From Oerskovia jenensis (GTDB lineage: Bacteria > Actinomycetota > Actinomycetes > Actinomycetales > Cellulomonadaceae), in NCBI RefSeq assembly GCF_016907235.1, contig NZ_JAFBBO010000001.1, forward strand, positions 2,976,001 through 3,040,000: a stretch of 64,000 nt of DNA. Reading direction: 5' to 3'. Positions 50,737 to 59,448 of the stretch are shown here, piece by piece (positions within the stretch are counted from its first letter, which is position 1; every line of letters starts with the position of its first letter). The notes below the pieces were generated by a model, which worked only from the letters and a program-made list of their open reading frames with translations, did not search any database and had not been told where the DNA came from. The position numbers and the translations under genes are program-made.

Positions 50737-51900
50737 TCAGGTGAGCGGTGGCAGACGGACCTCGTGCAGCACCGTGCCGGCGAGGTCGCGCATGGTGAGC
50801 ACGAGCTCGTCGGCCGACGCCGAGCCGTCGATCCACGCGGCGGCCTCGTCGGAGGTCGTCTCGGCATCGGGTCCGCCGCTGATGAGCTGCGCGTACGGGA
50901 ACTCCTCGGTCGCGGGGAGCGAGGCGTGGTAGTGCGTGTGCCCCGACACGACGACCTGGGCCCCCCACTCGACGAGCGTGTCGTGCCACGCGTCGCGGCT
51001 CCTGCGGCTGAACCAGTCGTAGCCGTCGGCGTCGTAGTCGACGACGGTCTCGTCGATCCACCGCAAGGGGATGTGGCAGAAGACCACGCGGTAGGGGGCG
51101 TCCGCGATCTCGGGACGCGCCGTGACCTCGCGCAGCCACCTGGCCTGCTCGGCACGCAGCGGCTCGAACGCGACACGGCCCTCGAACGTCGGGTGGTCGT
51201 CGGGCTTGTCCTCGCCCGTGTGCAGCACGATGCACGCGACCGGCCCGACGCGGTACGCCGTGAACGGCCGCCCCTCCGGCGTGGCGACGAAGTCCTCGAG
51301 CTGGTAGGCCCAGGTGCCGCGCACGTCGTGGTTGCCCACGACGATCGCGAGGGGCCGGCCGTCGCTCACGTCCAGGCCCGCAGGGTTCAGGACGGTCGTG
51401 GCGAACTCCGCCGGGTCCGTCCAGTCGTTGCAGAGGTCGCCGTTCCAGACGAGCACGTCGACCTCGGGGGTCGCCTCGTGCAGCGCCCTCAGGGTGTCGT
51501 CGCGCTGGTGGGTGTCGTTCCACACCGCGAAGCGCGCGTCCTCGGACGCACCGTCGAGCATGCGCACCGACCTCCAGGCGCTCTCGTGCCGAGGGGACGA
51601 GGCGTCGACGGCCTCGGTGACGGTCCTGACGCGCAGGGTCGAGCCGTGCGGCAGGCCGTCGACCCGCACGCGCAGCACCCGGGCCCCCTGGGGCACCATG
51701 CCGAACGCGTCGCCCGAGACGGTGCCGCGCGAGCCGTCGGCAGCCTCCCACTCGACCCAGCCACGGGACAGCCTGCTCACCCCCCAGACGACCTCGAACC
51801 CGTCGGGGCGCGGAGCCATCACGACGGGAGGGCTCGTCACGAGCGAGCCGGTGATCGGGGTCTCCGGGGTCTCCGGGGTCATCGCGGTCGTGGTGGTCAT
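50737..51900 (-). CDS. Calcineurin-like metallophosphoesterase
   Basis: A 387-residue hydrolase with no signal peptide. An N-terminal beta-sandwich-like domain (about 30-115) precedes the dinuclear-metal catalytic domain. Its motifs in order are FAVWNDTHQ (in place of the usual DxH), WNGDLCND, IVVGNHDVRG, VFCHIPL and VVSGHTHYH. The first motif has Asn-Asp-Thr-His, so the D and H ligands are kept. The substrate is unknown. Its ATG overlaps the stop of the DUF5054 gene (ATGA), so the two are one operon and the enzyme probably acts in the same carbohydrate pathway. Confidence 0.9.
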   Translation of the reverse strand: MTTTTAMTPETPETPITGSLVTSPPVVMAPRPDGFEVVWGVSRLSRGWVEWEAADGSRGTVSGDAFGMVPQGARVLRVRVDGLPHGSTLRVRTVTEAVDASSPRHESAWRSVRMLDGASEDARFAVWNDTHQRDDTLRALHEATPEVDVLVWNGDLCNDWTDPAEFATTVLNPAGLDVSDGRPLAIVVGNHDVRGTWAYQLEDFVATPEGRPFTAYRVGPVACIVLHTGEDKPDDHPTFEGRVAFEPLRAEQARWLREVTARPEIADAPYRVVFCHIPLRWIDETVVDYDADGYDWFSRRSRDAWHDTLVEWGAQVVVSGHTHYHASLPATEEFPYAQLISGGPDAETTSDEAAAWIDGSASADELVLTMRDLAGTVLHEVRLPPLT

Positions 51901-53978
51901 CGCGCACCCCCGAGGGCGAGGACGAAGCGGAAGCGCAGGTCGTCGTCGAACCACATCGTGAAGTTCGTTCCCCAGACGTTGTTGTGCAGGTTCACATGGA
52001 GGCCTTTCTCCGGATCGGGGACGGTGTTGTCGAAGCGTAGGAGCGCGGGGCGACCGACCGCGACGAGCGCCGCGTCGAGCGGGCGCAGCGAGAACGTCCG
52101 CGCCGCGGTGTGCACGACGGCGTCGACCGCGTGCATGCTGCGGTTGCCGTTGCGCACGACCGACCGCGGGTCGACGGGTGTGCCGATCTTGGTCAGACGC
52201 CAGTCACCGGGCTCGGTGCGCGGACGGAAGCCCAGCCAGCTCGCCTCGGGGAGCCGGGAGGCGTCCTTGCCGCAGAGGTCGAGGGTGACCACGATCGGTC
52301 CCGGGGTACCCGGGAAGCGGTAGCTCAGCCGGATGTCCCGTGGCCCTCCCCAGGTCTCGCACGCGACGTCGGGCAGCGCGAGCCGCAGGGACAGGACCGT
52401 GTCGGTCCCGTCGGTCCGGCGTCCGGCGGACTCGAGGCGGGGTGCGAAGGTCGTGGCCGGGAGGCGATCGGCGATCGCGAGACCGGGCTTCGACTGGTCA
52501 GGCACCGCCCAGCAGGCGTTCTCGTCGAGGTCGCGGCAGTACTCGCTCATCCAGCGGGCCTCGTCGCGCTCGTCGAACGTCTCGTAGCGGTAGGCGCCGA
52601 GAGGATGCTCGGGCCCTGCCCACTGCGTGCCGTCGGGGTCGATCAGCGAGACGAGCGCGCCGTCGTCGCCGACGCGTACGCGATAGGCGCCGAGCTGCAG
52701 CTCGCCGTCGAGGGCGACGGGTGCGCCCGTCGTCCCTGCACCGCCGCCGGCAGGACGGGTCTCGGCGATCGCCGCCTCGGCCTCGGCGCGGAGACCGGGG
52801 GAGAGCGCCGCGAGCGCGCGGTCGACGTGGGAACGCTGCTCGGCCCACGAGCGCTCGAACGCGGCGTACCCGAGGCCCTGGGGGCTCGGGTGCTCGGTGT
52901 GCGCCCACGCGTACTCGTCGAACGCCGTGGGGTTCGCCGCCGGGTCGACGACGTCGGTCGCGCGGGCACGCTCGAAGTCGGTCTTCTCGTAGTTCACGTA
53001 GTCGGGGAGGTAGGTCTTGAGGTCCTCGCCCCACGTGTGCTCGGGCACGAGCAGCAGACCGTCGCTGAAGGCGTCGCACTCGACCGTGCCGGGCACGAGC
53101 GCGCCCGAGGCGACCCAGTCGGTGCGCAGGCGCAGCAGCGCCCGCAACCGTGCGGTCTGCACCGGGTCGCTCGCGACGCCGTGGATCCAGGAGTCGCCGA
53201 TCTCCTGCTCGAGCACGGGCAGGCCGGACCGTGCGGCGACCGCCTCCCGGCTGAACGTGTCGAGCGTCGACGCGATCACCCGAGCACCTGGGTGCGCGGC
53301 CTGGAGGTCGGCGAACAGCGCCTCGACCTCGTCGACGGGCGGGGGACCGAAGTTGTCTCCCGTGTGCGCGAGGTGCAGGGCGTGCGTGCCCCCGGGCACC
53401 ACGGCCACGCCGAGCTCGGTCGCCCCGTAGCTCTGCGCGTAGTTGACGACCACCTCGCTGCCGTCGGGAGCGCGCCAGACGAAGAACTCGGGGACCTCGG
53501 GCACGGCCGAGGCGCCGTTGACGCCGAGGTGCAGGAAGTCGAGCCCCGCACGGGCCAGGAACGGCACGAGCCCGATCGTGTGCCCCGGGACGTCCGTCAT
53601 CTTCGCCGCTCGCGTCCGGTGGCCGAAGCGCGCGTCGAGCGAGCGGCCGATCCCGATGCCGTGCTCGACGAGGCCGGCGTCCATGAGCTCGGTGTGGGTG
53701 GTCATCGGCAGCCCGTGCCAGGTCACCCGACCGGCTCGGATCGCTCGTTCCAGGGCCGCGCGTTCCGTGGGGTCGCCGAGGCGGAGCGCCTCGTGGATCA
53801 ACCAGGAACCTGTGGTCCACACGAACCGAGCGGGGCCGCCCCGGCGTTCGAGCTCCTCGGCCAGGGCGATGGCGCGCGGCAGGTACTCGTGGACGTACCG
53901 GTCGGTGACGTTCGCGGCGGTGTCGGTGAACCCCAGGTCGAGGTGCGTCTTGAAGACGACATGGACGGTGGTGATCAT
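51897..53978 (-). CDS. DUF5054 protein, GH38-like glycosidase
   Basis: A 693-residue cytosolic protein. The N-terminal 300 residues resemble the GH38 alpha-mannosidase barrel: VHVVFKTHLDLGFTDTAANV has the metal-binding H-x-D (His12, Asp14). KMTDVPGHTIGLVPFLARAG resembles the second metal/nucleophile strand, and MTTHTELMDAGLVEHG follows the same fold. The C-terminal half is beta-rich (LGAYRYETFDERDEARWMSE, HVNLHNNVWGTNFTMWF). I recognise it as DUF5054, whose activity is not established to my knowledge. GGAGGC precedes the ATG at 53978. It is divergent from the ABC importer across the operator region and co-transcribed with the phosphoesterase. Confidence 0.8.
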   Translation of the reverse strand: MITTVHVVFKTHLDLGFTDTAANVTDRYVHEYLPRAIALAEELERRGGPARFVWTTGSWLIHEALRLGDPTERAALERAIRAGRVTWHGLPMTTHTELMDAGLVEHGIGIGRSLDARFGHRTRAAKMTDVPGHTIGLVPFLARAGLDFLHLGVNGASAVPEVPEFFVWRAPDGSEVVVNYAQSYGATELGVAVVPGGTHALHLAHTGDNFGPPPVDEVEALFADLQAAHPGARVIASTLDTFSREAVAARSGLPVLEQEIGDSWIHGVASDPVQTARLRALLRLRTDWVASGALVPGTVECDAFSDGLLLVPEHTWGEDLKTYLPDYVNYEKTDFERARATDVVDPAANPTAFDEYAWAHTEHPSPQGLGYAAFERSWAEQRSHVDRALAALSPGLRAEAEAAIAETRPAGGGAGTTGAPVALDGELQLGAYRVRVGDDGALVSLIDPDGTQWAGPEHPLGAYRYETFDERDEARWMSEYCRDLDENACWAVPDQSKPGLAIADRLPATTFAPRLESAGRRTDGTDTVLSLRLALPDVACETWGGPRDIRLSYRFPGTPGPIVVTLDLCGKDASRLPEASWLGFRPRTEPGDWRLTKIGTPVDPRSVVRNGNRSMHAVDAVVHTAARTFSLRPLDAALVAVGRPALLRFDNTVPDPEKGLHVNLHNNVWGTNFTMWFDDDLRFRFVLALGGAR

Positions 53979-54165
53979 GAGTGCCTCCGGACGGCGGTGT
54001 CGGGTGGGAGGGTGCGGTCGAGGGCTCGGCGCCGACGCGCACGCTGCGCGAGGTGCGTCGCCGTGCGCCCCAGGTCGTGGGTCTGCGGACACGCCCTCGT
54101 GACCGGGCCCTCAGGGTCTGTCGCCGGCATTCGTTACTCCTTCGTGACGCGCGGTAGCTCCAGGC

Positions 54166-54214
54166 TGTTTGCGTAAACATCATCGTTGCTTATATCGTGC
54201 TGGGAACGCAAACA
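54166..54214 (+). promoter_or_regulatory. Operators and promoter of the ABC importer operon
   Basis: TGTTTGCGTAAACA (54166-54179) is a near-perfect 14-bp dyad overlapping a -35 box TTGCGT. TATATC at 54191-54196 is a -10 box at 16-bp spacing. A second half-site, AACGCAAACA, ends at 54214. LacI binding here would block the promoter. The same region is upstream of the divergent DUF5054 gene. Confidence 0.75.
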
Positions 54215-54237
54215 CCCACGAAGGAGTGCGGTCGCGA

Positions 54238-55254
54238 ATGTCGAAGAAGTCATCAGTTCACGAGGCGGGCAGCAGGCCGCGCAGCGCTGTCGAGCACCCA
54301 GCGGTCGAGCCGTCGGCCGGCGGGGCGCCTGCGGTCGCTGCGCGTGTCCCCGCGACGGGAACCGCATCGCCCCCTCGGCGCCGCATCCGCCGCGACTGGG
54401 CGGGCTGGTGGTTCGTCGGGCCGTTCATGCTCGTGTTCGCGCTCGTCTTCCTCGCGCCGCTGTTCTACGCGATCTACCTCAGCCTCTTCCGCGAGACGCT
54501 CATGGGCGGCAACTCCTTCGTCGGCGTCGCGAACTACGCGCAGGCGTTGGCCGACCCGAAGTTCTGGGGGGCCATGGCCAGGGTCGCGACCTTCCTCCTC
54601 GTGCAGGTCCCGATCATGCTCGTGCTGGCTCTGTTCGCGGCTCTCGCGCTCGACAGCGCGCGCCTGCGCTGGGTGCCGTTCTACCGGCTGTCGATCTTCC
54701 TGCCCTACGCCGTCCCCGGGGTCGTCGCGGTCATGATCTGGGGGTACATGTACGGCTCGCAGTTCGGCCTCGTCGCCGACCTGAACCACTTCTTCGGGGT
54801 GGAGCTGCCGTCACCGCTCGCATCGAACCTGATCCTGGTCTCGATCGGCAACATCGTGACGTGGGAGTTCGTGGGCTACAACATGCTCATCTTCTTCTCC
54901 GCGCTGAAGTCGGTGCCCCAGGAGCTCTACGAGGCCGCCGAGATCGACGGCGCCGGGACGTTCCGCACGATCTTCTCGATCAAGCTCCCGTCGATCCGGG
55001 GGGCGCTGGTCATCGCCACGGTCTTCTCGGTGATCGGCAGCTTCCAGCTCTTCAACGAGCCGTCGATCCTGCAGACCCTCGCGCCGAACTCGATCCCGTC
55101 GTACTACACGCCGAACCTCTATGCCTTCAACCTGTCGTTCGCCGGCTCGCAGTTCAACTACGCGGCAGCGATCGCCATCATCTCGGGAGTCATCACCATG
55201 GTAGTGGCCTACCTCGTCCAGCTCGGCGGCGAGAAGAAGGGGGCCGGGGCATGA
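54238..55254 (+). CDS. Sugar ABC transporter permease (MalF-like)
   Basis: A 338-residue inner-membrane permease. A long disordered cytoplasmic N-terminus (about 1-60) precedes six transmembrane helices. The EAA loop is ELYEAAEIDGAGTFRTIFSIKLPSI (in part; about 236-260), which contacts the ATPase. It pairs with the next gene as a heterodimer for oligosaccharide import. AAGGAG precedes the ATG at 54238. First gene of permease-permease-binding protein. No ATPase gene is present, so a shared MsiK-type ATPase encoded elsewhere probably energises it, as usual in actinobacteria. Confidence 0.94.
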   Translation: MSKKSSVHEAGSRPRSAVEHPAVEPSAGGAPAVAARVPATGTASPPRRRIRRDWAGWWFVGPFMLVFALVFLAPLFYAIYLSLFRETLMGGNSFVGVANYAQALADPKFWGAMARVATFLLVQVPIMLVLALFAALALDSARLRWVPFYRLSIFLPYAVPGVVAVMIWGYMYGSQFGLVADLNHFFGVELPSPLASNLILVSIGNIVTWEFVGYNMLIFFSALKSVPQELYEAAEIDGAGTFRTIFSIKLPSIRGALVIATVFSVIGSFQLFNEPSILQTLAPNSIPSYYTPNLYAFNLSFAGSQFNYAAAIAIISGVITMVVAYLVQLGGEKKGAGA

Positions 55255-56195
55255 GCGCCGTCGGCACCGGACGCCGGTTGGCCCGCACGCCGAGCCGTCT
55301 CGCGAGCGGTCGCCTGCCGGGGGGCACGGCGCGCGGCGCGAGGGCGAAGCCGCGACACAAGCGACCCTCCCTCCTGCTCGGCCTCCTCATGACGCTGATG
55401 ATGCTCTACTGCCTCGTGCCGCTGTGGTGGCTCGTGGTGAACTCGACGAAGACGATGGACTCGCTCTACGGCTCCTTCGCGTTCTGGTTCAGCGGCGAGT
55501 TCTCGCTCTTCCAGAACGTCGCCGACACGTTCACGTACCAGGACGGCATCTTCCTGCGCTGGCTCACCAACACGCTGTTCTACGTCGTCGTCGGTGCCGG
55601 GGGAGCCACCCTGCTCGCCACCCTCGCGGGGTACGGGCTGGCGAAGTACAGGTTCCCCGGCCGCAAGTGGGTCTTCGCGATCATCCTGGGCGCGATGGCC
55701 ATCCCCGGCACGGCGCTCGCGGTCCCGCAGTTCCTGCTCTTCAGCGGACTCGGCCTGACGAACACGCCCTGGTCGGTGATCATCCCGGCGATGGTGAGCG
55801 CGTTCGGCCTCTACCTCGTCTGGGTCTACGCCCGCGACGCGATCCCCGACGAGCTGCTCGAGGCGGCACGCCTCGACGGCGCCGGAGAGATCCGCATCTT
55901 CTTCGTGATCGCGCTGCGGCAGCTCGCGCCGGCACTGATCACGGTGCTCATGTTCGCGGTCGTCGCGACGTGGAACAACTACTTCCTGCCGCTCATCATG
56001 CTGAGCGACGCGCAGTGGTACCCGCTCCCGGTCGGACTGGCGCAGTGGTCGGCGCAGTCGAGCTCCATCGGGGGCCAGGCCATCCCTCACCTCGTCATCA
56101 CGGGATCGCTGCTGACCGTCATCCCCATCTCGGCGGCCTTCCTCTACCTGCAGCGCTACTGGCAGTCAGGGCTGACCGCCGGGAGCGTCAAGTAG
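55251..56195 (+). CDS. Sugar ABC transporter permease (MalG-like)
   Basis: A 314-residue permease with six transmembrane helices after an Arg/Ala-rich cytoplasmic N-terminus of about 40 residues. The EAA loop is ELLEAARLDGAGEIRIFFVIALRQL (in part; about 201-225). The terminal helices end in AAFLYLQRYWQSGLTAGSVK, the family's typical MalG C-terminus. Its ATG overlaps the stop of the partner permease (ATGA), which couples their translation at a 1:1 ratio. Confidence 0.95.
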   Translation: MSAVGTGRRLARTPSRLASGRLPGGTARGARAKPRHKRPSLLLGLLMTLMMLYCLVPLWWLVVNSTKTMDSLYGSFAFWFSGEFSLFQNVADTFTYQDGIFLRWLTNTLFYVVVGAGGATLLATLAGYGLAKYRFPGRKWVFAIILGAMAIPGTALAVPQFLLFSGLGLTNTPWSVIIPAMVSAFGLYLVWVYARDAIPDELLEAARLDGAGEIRIFFVIALRQLAPALITVLMFAVVATWNNYFLPLIMLSDAQWYPLPVGLAQWSAQSSSIGGQAIPHLVITGSLLTVIPISAAFLYLQRYWQSGLTAGSVK

Positions 56196-56248
56196 TCCGG
56201 TTCATCCGGTACCAGAGATCGAACACCAACCGCAAAGGAACTACCTCG

Positions 56249-57577
56249 ATGAAGAGAATCTCCACTCGCCGGTGGGCGCGCCTCGGTGCCGTCGTCGGCA
56301 CCGGTGCCCTGCTCGCCGGAGTGCTCGCGGGCTGCGGCAGCGGGACCGCCGGGACCGACAGCGGCTCGACCGACACGGACGCGGCGCTCAAGGAAGACGT
56401 CACGCTCACGTGGTGGACCTGGTCCGACGACACGCAGGTGATCGCGGACGGCATCTCGAAGGAGTACCCGAACGTCACGTTCGACGTCGTCAAGCTCGAG
56501 AACCCGGACGCCGTGGTCACCAAGCTGCAGAACGCGATCAAGGCGGGCAAGGGTGCGCCCGACCTCGTGCCGGTCGAGTACCAGACCCTGCCGCAGCTGA
56601 CCCTCGGCAAGGCGCTCGCCGACCTGAACGGCTACGGCCTCGAGACCTACCAGGAGGCGTTCACCGCCTCGACGTGGAACGCGGTGAACGTGCAGGACAA
56701 GCTCGTCGCGCTGCCCATGGACTCCGGCCCGATGGTCATGATCTACAACAAGGACATGTACGACAAGGCGGGCGTGACCGAGGCGCCGGCGACCTGGGAC
56801 GAGTTCGCGGCGGCAGCGCAGGCGATCCATGCCGCGGACCCCGAGGCCTACATCGCGAACAGCGGCGACGCGGGCTTCTTCACCAGCATGATGTGGGCGT
56901 CGGGCGGGCAGCCGTTCCGGACCGACGGCGAGAGCGTCACGATCGACCTGCAGGACGACGGCACGAAGAAGTTCGCCGACTTCTGGGGTGCTCGGCTCAA
57001 CGCCGGAGAGCTCTCAGGCCTCTCGACCTGGTCGGACGAGTGGTCCAAGGCGCTGACCCAGGACAAGCTGGGCACGCTCCTCATGGGCTCCTGGATGATC
57101 AGCGGGATGGACGACTACGGTCCCGCGGGCAAGTGGCGCGTCGCCCCGATGCCGACGTGGGACGGCGAGCCGGCCTCCGCGGAGAACGGTGGGAGCGGCC
57201 TCGCGGTCACCGAGCAGAGTGCGAACAAGGCGGCCGCAGCGGGCGTCCTCAAGTTCCTCGCCGAGGGCGAAGGGCGAGCGCTGCTGAACTCGACGGGCTT
57301 CCCGTCGACCGTCGCGGACCTCGCCGACCCCGAGTTCCTCGACCACCCGTTCGAGCCGTACGCGGGCCAGCCCGCCAACCAGGTCGGTGCAGCATCTGCG
57401 GCCTCGGTCGTCGCCGACTGGCAGTACCTGCCGTACCAGGGGTACGCCAACAACGTCTTCGGCGACTCGGTCGGCAAGGCGCTCGGATCGAACGGCGACC
57501 TGAACGCGGCGCTCCTCGAGTGGCAGGACACGCTCGTCGCGTTCGGCAACGAGCAGGGCTTCAGCGTCAACGAGTAG
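56249..57577 (+). CDS. Sugar ABC transporter substrate-binding lipoprotein
   Basis: A 442-residue exported solute-binding protein. The lipobox LAGC (Cys about 29) follows a signal peptide. The mature protein is a two-lobed MalE-type fold with VTLTWWTWSDDTQVI, APDLVPVEYQTLPQLTLGKA, VALPMDSGPMVMIYNKDMYD and GKWRVAPMPTWDG. Aromatic residues such as the WWTW cluster likely stack on sugar rings. It captures the oligosaccharide for the two permeases upstream. AAAGGAA precedes the ATG. A hairpin follows the stop and may limit read-through into the GH35 gene, so the binding protein is made in excess. Confidence 0.95.
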   Translation: MKRISTRRWARLGAVVGTGALLAGVLAGCGSGTAGTDSGSTDTDAALKEDVTLTWWTWSDDTQVIADGISKEYPNVTFDVVKLENPDAVVTKLQNAIKAGKGAPDLVPVEYQTLPQLTLGKALADLNGYGLETYQEAFTASTWNAVNVQDKLVALPMDSGPMVMIYNKDMYDKAGVTEAPATWDEFAAAAQAIHAADPEAYIANSGDAGFFTSMMWASGGQPFRTDGESVTIDLQDDGTKKFADFWGARLNAGELSGLSTWSDEWSKALTQDKLGTLLMGSWMISGMDDYGPAGKWRVAPMPTWDGEPASAENGGSGLAVTEQSANKAAAAGVLKFLAEGEGRALLNSTGFPSTVADLADPEFLDHPFEPYAGQPANQVGAASAASVVADWQYLPYQGYANNVFGDSVGKALGSNGDLNAALLEWQDTLVAFGNEQGFSVNE

Positions 57578-57592
57578 CAGCCTCGCACCAAC

Positions 57593-57629
57593 CCGCGGGG
57601 CAGCCGCCGTCACGGTGGCTGCCCCGCGG
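57593..57629 (+). terminator. Hairpin between binding protein and GH35 gene
   Basis: Perfect 13-bp arms CCGCGGGGCAGCC and GGCTGCCCCGCGG with an 11-base loop, 15 bases after the stop. It may be a partial terminator or an mRNA-stabilising 3' stem within the operon. Confidence 0.65.
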
Positions 57630-57655
57630 TCCATCCACGACCTACAGGACGATGC

Positions 57656-59434
57656 ATGCCCAGCTTCGCCGTCGGCGAGACCGACTTCCTTCTCGACGCC
57701 GTGCCCTTCCGGATCCTCTCGGGGGCCCTGCACTACTTCCGCGTCCACCAGGACCAGTGGAGCGACCGGATCCACAAGGCGCGTCTCATGGGACTCAACA
57801 CGATCGAGACGTACGTGCCGTGGAACGAGCACGCTCCGGTACGAGGTGAGTTCCGGACCGACGGCCTGCTGGACCTGGGTCGCTTCCTCGACCTCGTGCA
57901 CGCCGAGGGCATGCGCGCCATCGTGCGTCCGGGACCGTACATCTGTGCCGAGTGGCACGACGGCGGGCTCCCCGGGTGGCTCGTCGCCGACCCGACGATC
58001 ACGCTGCGTTCGAGCGATCCGGCGTACCTCGAGGCCATCGCCGAGTACCTCGAAGAGGTCTACGCGATCGTCCGGCCGCGCCAGATCCAGCACGGCGGAC
58101 CGGTCGTGCTCGTACAGATCGAGAACGAGTACGGCGCCTACGGCGCCGACCGGGAGTACCTGCGGCGTCTGACGTCGATGACCCGCGACCTCGGGATCGA
58201 CGTGCCGCTGACCACGGTCGACCAGCCGAGCGACGAGATGCTCGCCAACGGCAGTCTCGACGAGCTGCACCGGACCGCCTCGTTCGGTTCGCGGGCGACC
58301 GAGCGCCTCGCCGCCCTGCGTCGGCACCAGCCGACGGGGCCGTTGATGTGCTCGGAGTTCTGGTGCGGCTGGTTCGACAGCTGGGGCGAGATCCACCACA
58401 CGTCGTCCGCGCAGGAGTCGGCGCGCGAGCTCGACGAGATGCTCGCGGCGGGGGCCTCCGTGAACGTCTACATGTTCCACGGCGGCACGAACTTCGGGTT
58501 CACGAACGGCGCCAACGACAAGGGCACCTACCGGCCCATCGTGACCTCGTACGACTACGACGCACCGCTCGCCGAGGACGGCACCCCGACCGAGAAGTAC
58601 TGGCGTCTTCGCGAGGTGATCGCGAGGTACGCGCCCGTGCCGGAGGAGCGTCCCGAGGTCCGCCGCGATGCCCCGGTGCTCGGTGTCCGGTTCGACCAGA
58701 GCGTGCCGCTGCGGTCGGTCCCGGTGATCGACGCGCAGCCGTTCGACCACCTTCCCGACGCGACCGAGCTCGGCTCGACCCGGGGTTTCACCTGCTACTC
58801 GACGACGGTCGAGCACGGGGGGCTCCTCACGTTCTCCGAGGTGCGGGACCGCGCCCAGGTCTTCCTCGACGGCGCGCTCGTCGGGACGCTCGACCGCGAG
58901 CTCCACGAGCGGATGCTGCCTCTGCCGAGCCGTGCCAGCGGCGAGCTCACGGTCCTCGTCGAGAATCTCGGCGGCGTGAACTACGGGCCGCGGCTCGGCG
59001 AGGCGAAGGGCCTGATCGGTCCGGTCACGCTCGACGGCGTGGAGATCACCACCTGGGTCGCAGGGGGCGTGCGTCTGGAGGATCTCGAGCCGATCCGGGA
59101 CGCGCTGTCGCGTGCCGACGAGGGAGGGGACGTCGCCGTCGTCGGGGCACCGAGCCCGGCGGTCTGCGGACCCGCGTTCGCCCGCGGTTCGTTCGTGCTG
59201 GACGAGGCCGCCGACCTCCACCTCGACCTGCGAGGGTGGGGGAAGGGCGTCCTCTGGGTGAACGGCGTCAACCTGGGCCGCTACTGGAGCCGGGGTCCGC
59301 AGCGCACCTCGTACGTGCCTGCGCCCGTGACCAGGGCCGGGGAGAACGAGGTGCTCGTCTTCGAGACGATCGGTGCCGCGTCGGCCACCGCGCAGCTCGT
59401 CGCGCGTCCCGAGCTGGGACCGACCGAGGCATGA
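57656..59434 (+). CDS. GH35 beta-galactosidase
   Basis: A 592-residue cytosolic enzyme removing terminal beta-galactose. The TIM barrel (about 1-330) has the acid/base Glu158 in QIENEYGAYG and the nucleophile Glu234 in CSEFWCGWFD. GPYICAEWHDGGLPGWL and MFHGGTNFGFTNGA are family blocks. Two beta-sandwich domains follow, with FLDGALVGTLDRE and GKGVLWVNGVNLGRYWSRGPQ in jelly-roll style. No signal peptide, so it acts on imported sugars. It lies 78 bases after the binding-protein gene and probably shares the operon. The ATG at 57656 has AGGAC upstream. Confidence 0.95.
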   Translation: MPSFAVGETDFLLDAVPFRILSGALHYFRVHQDQWSDRIHKARLMGLNTIETYVPWNEHAPVRGEFRTDGLLDLGRFLDLVHAEGMRAIVRPGPYICAEWHDGGLPGWLVADPTITLRSSDPAYLEAIAEYLEEVYAIVRPRQIQHGGPVVLVQIENEYGAYGADREYLRRLTSMTRDLGIDVPLTTVDQPSDEMLANGSLDELHRTASFGSRATERLAALRRHQPTGPLMCSEFWCGWFDSWGEIHHTSSAQESARELDEMLAAGASVNVYMFHGGTNFGFTNGANDKGTYRPIVTSYDYDAPLAEDGTPTEKYWRLREVIARYAPVPEERPEVRRDAPVLGVRFDQSVPLRSVPVIDAQPFDHLPDATELGSTRGFTCYSTTVEHGGLLTFSEVRDRAQVFLDGALVGTLDRELHERMLPLPSRASGELTVLVENLGGVNYGPRLGEAKGLIGPVTLDGVEITTWVAGGVRLEDLEPIRDALSRADEGGDVAVVGAPSPAVCGPAFARGSFVLDEAADLHLDLRGWGKGVLWVNGVNLGRYWSRGPQRTSYVPAPVTRAGENEVLVFETIGAASATAQLVARPELGPTEA

Positions 59435-59448
59435 CCGTCTCCTCGGAG

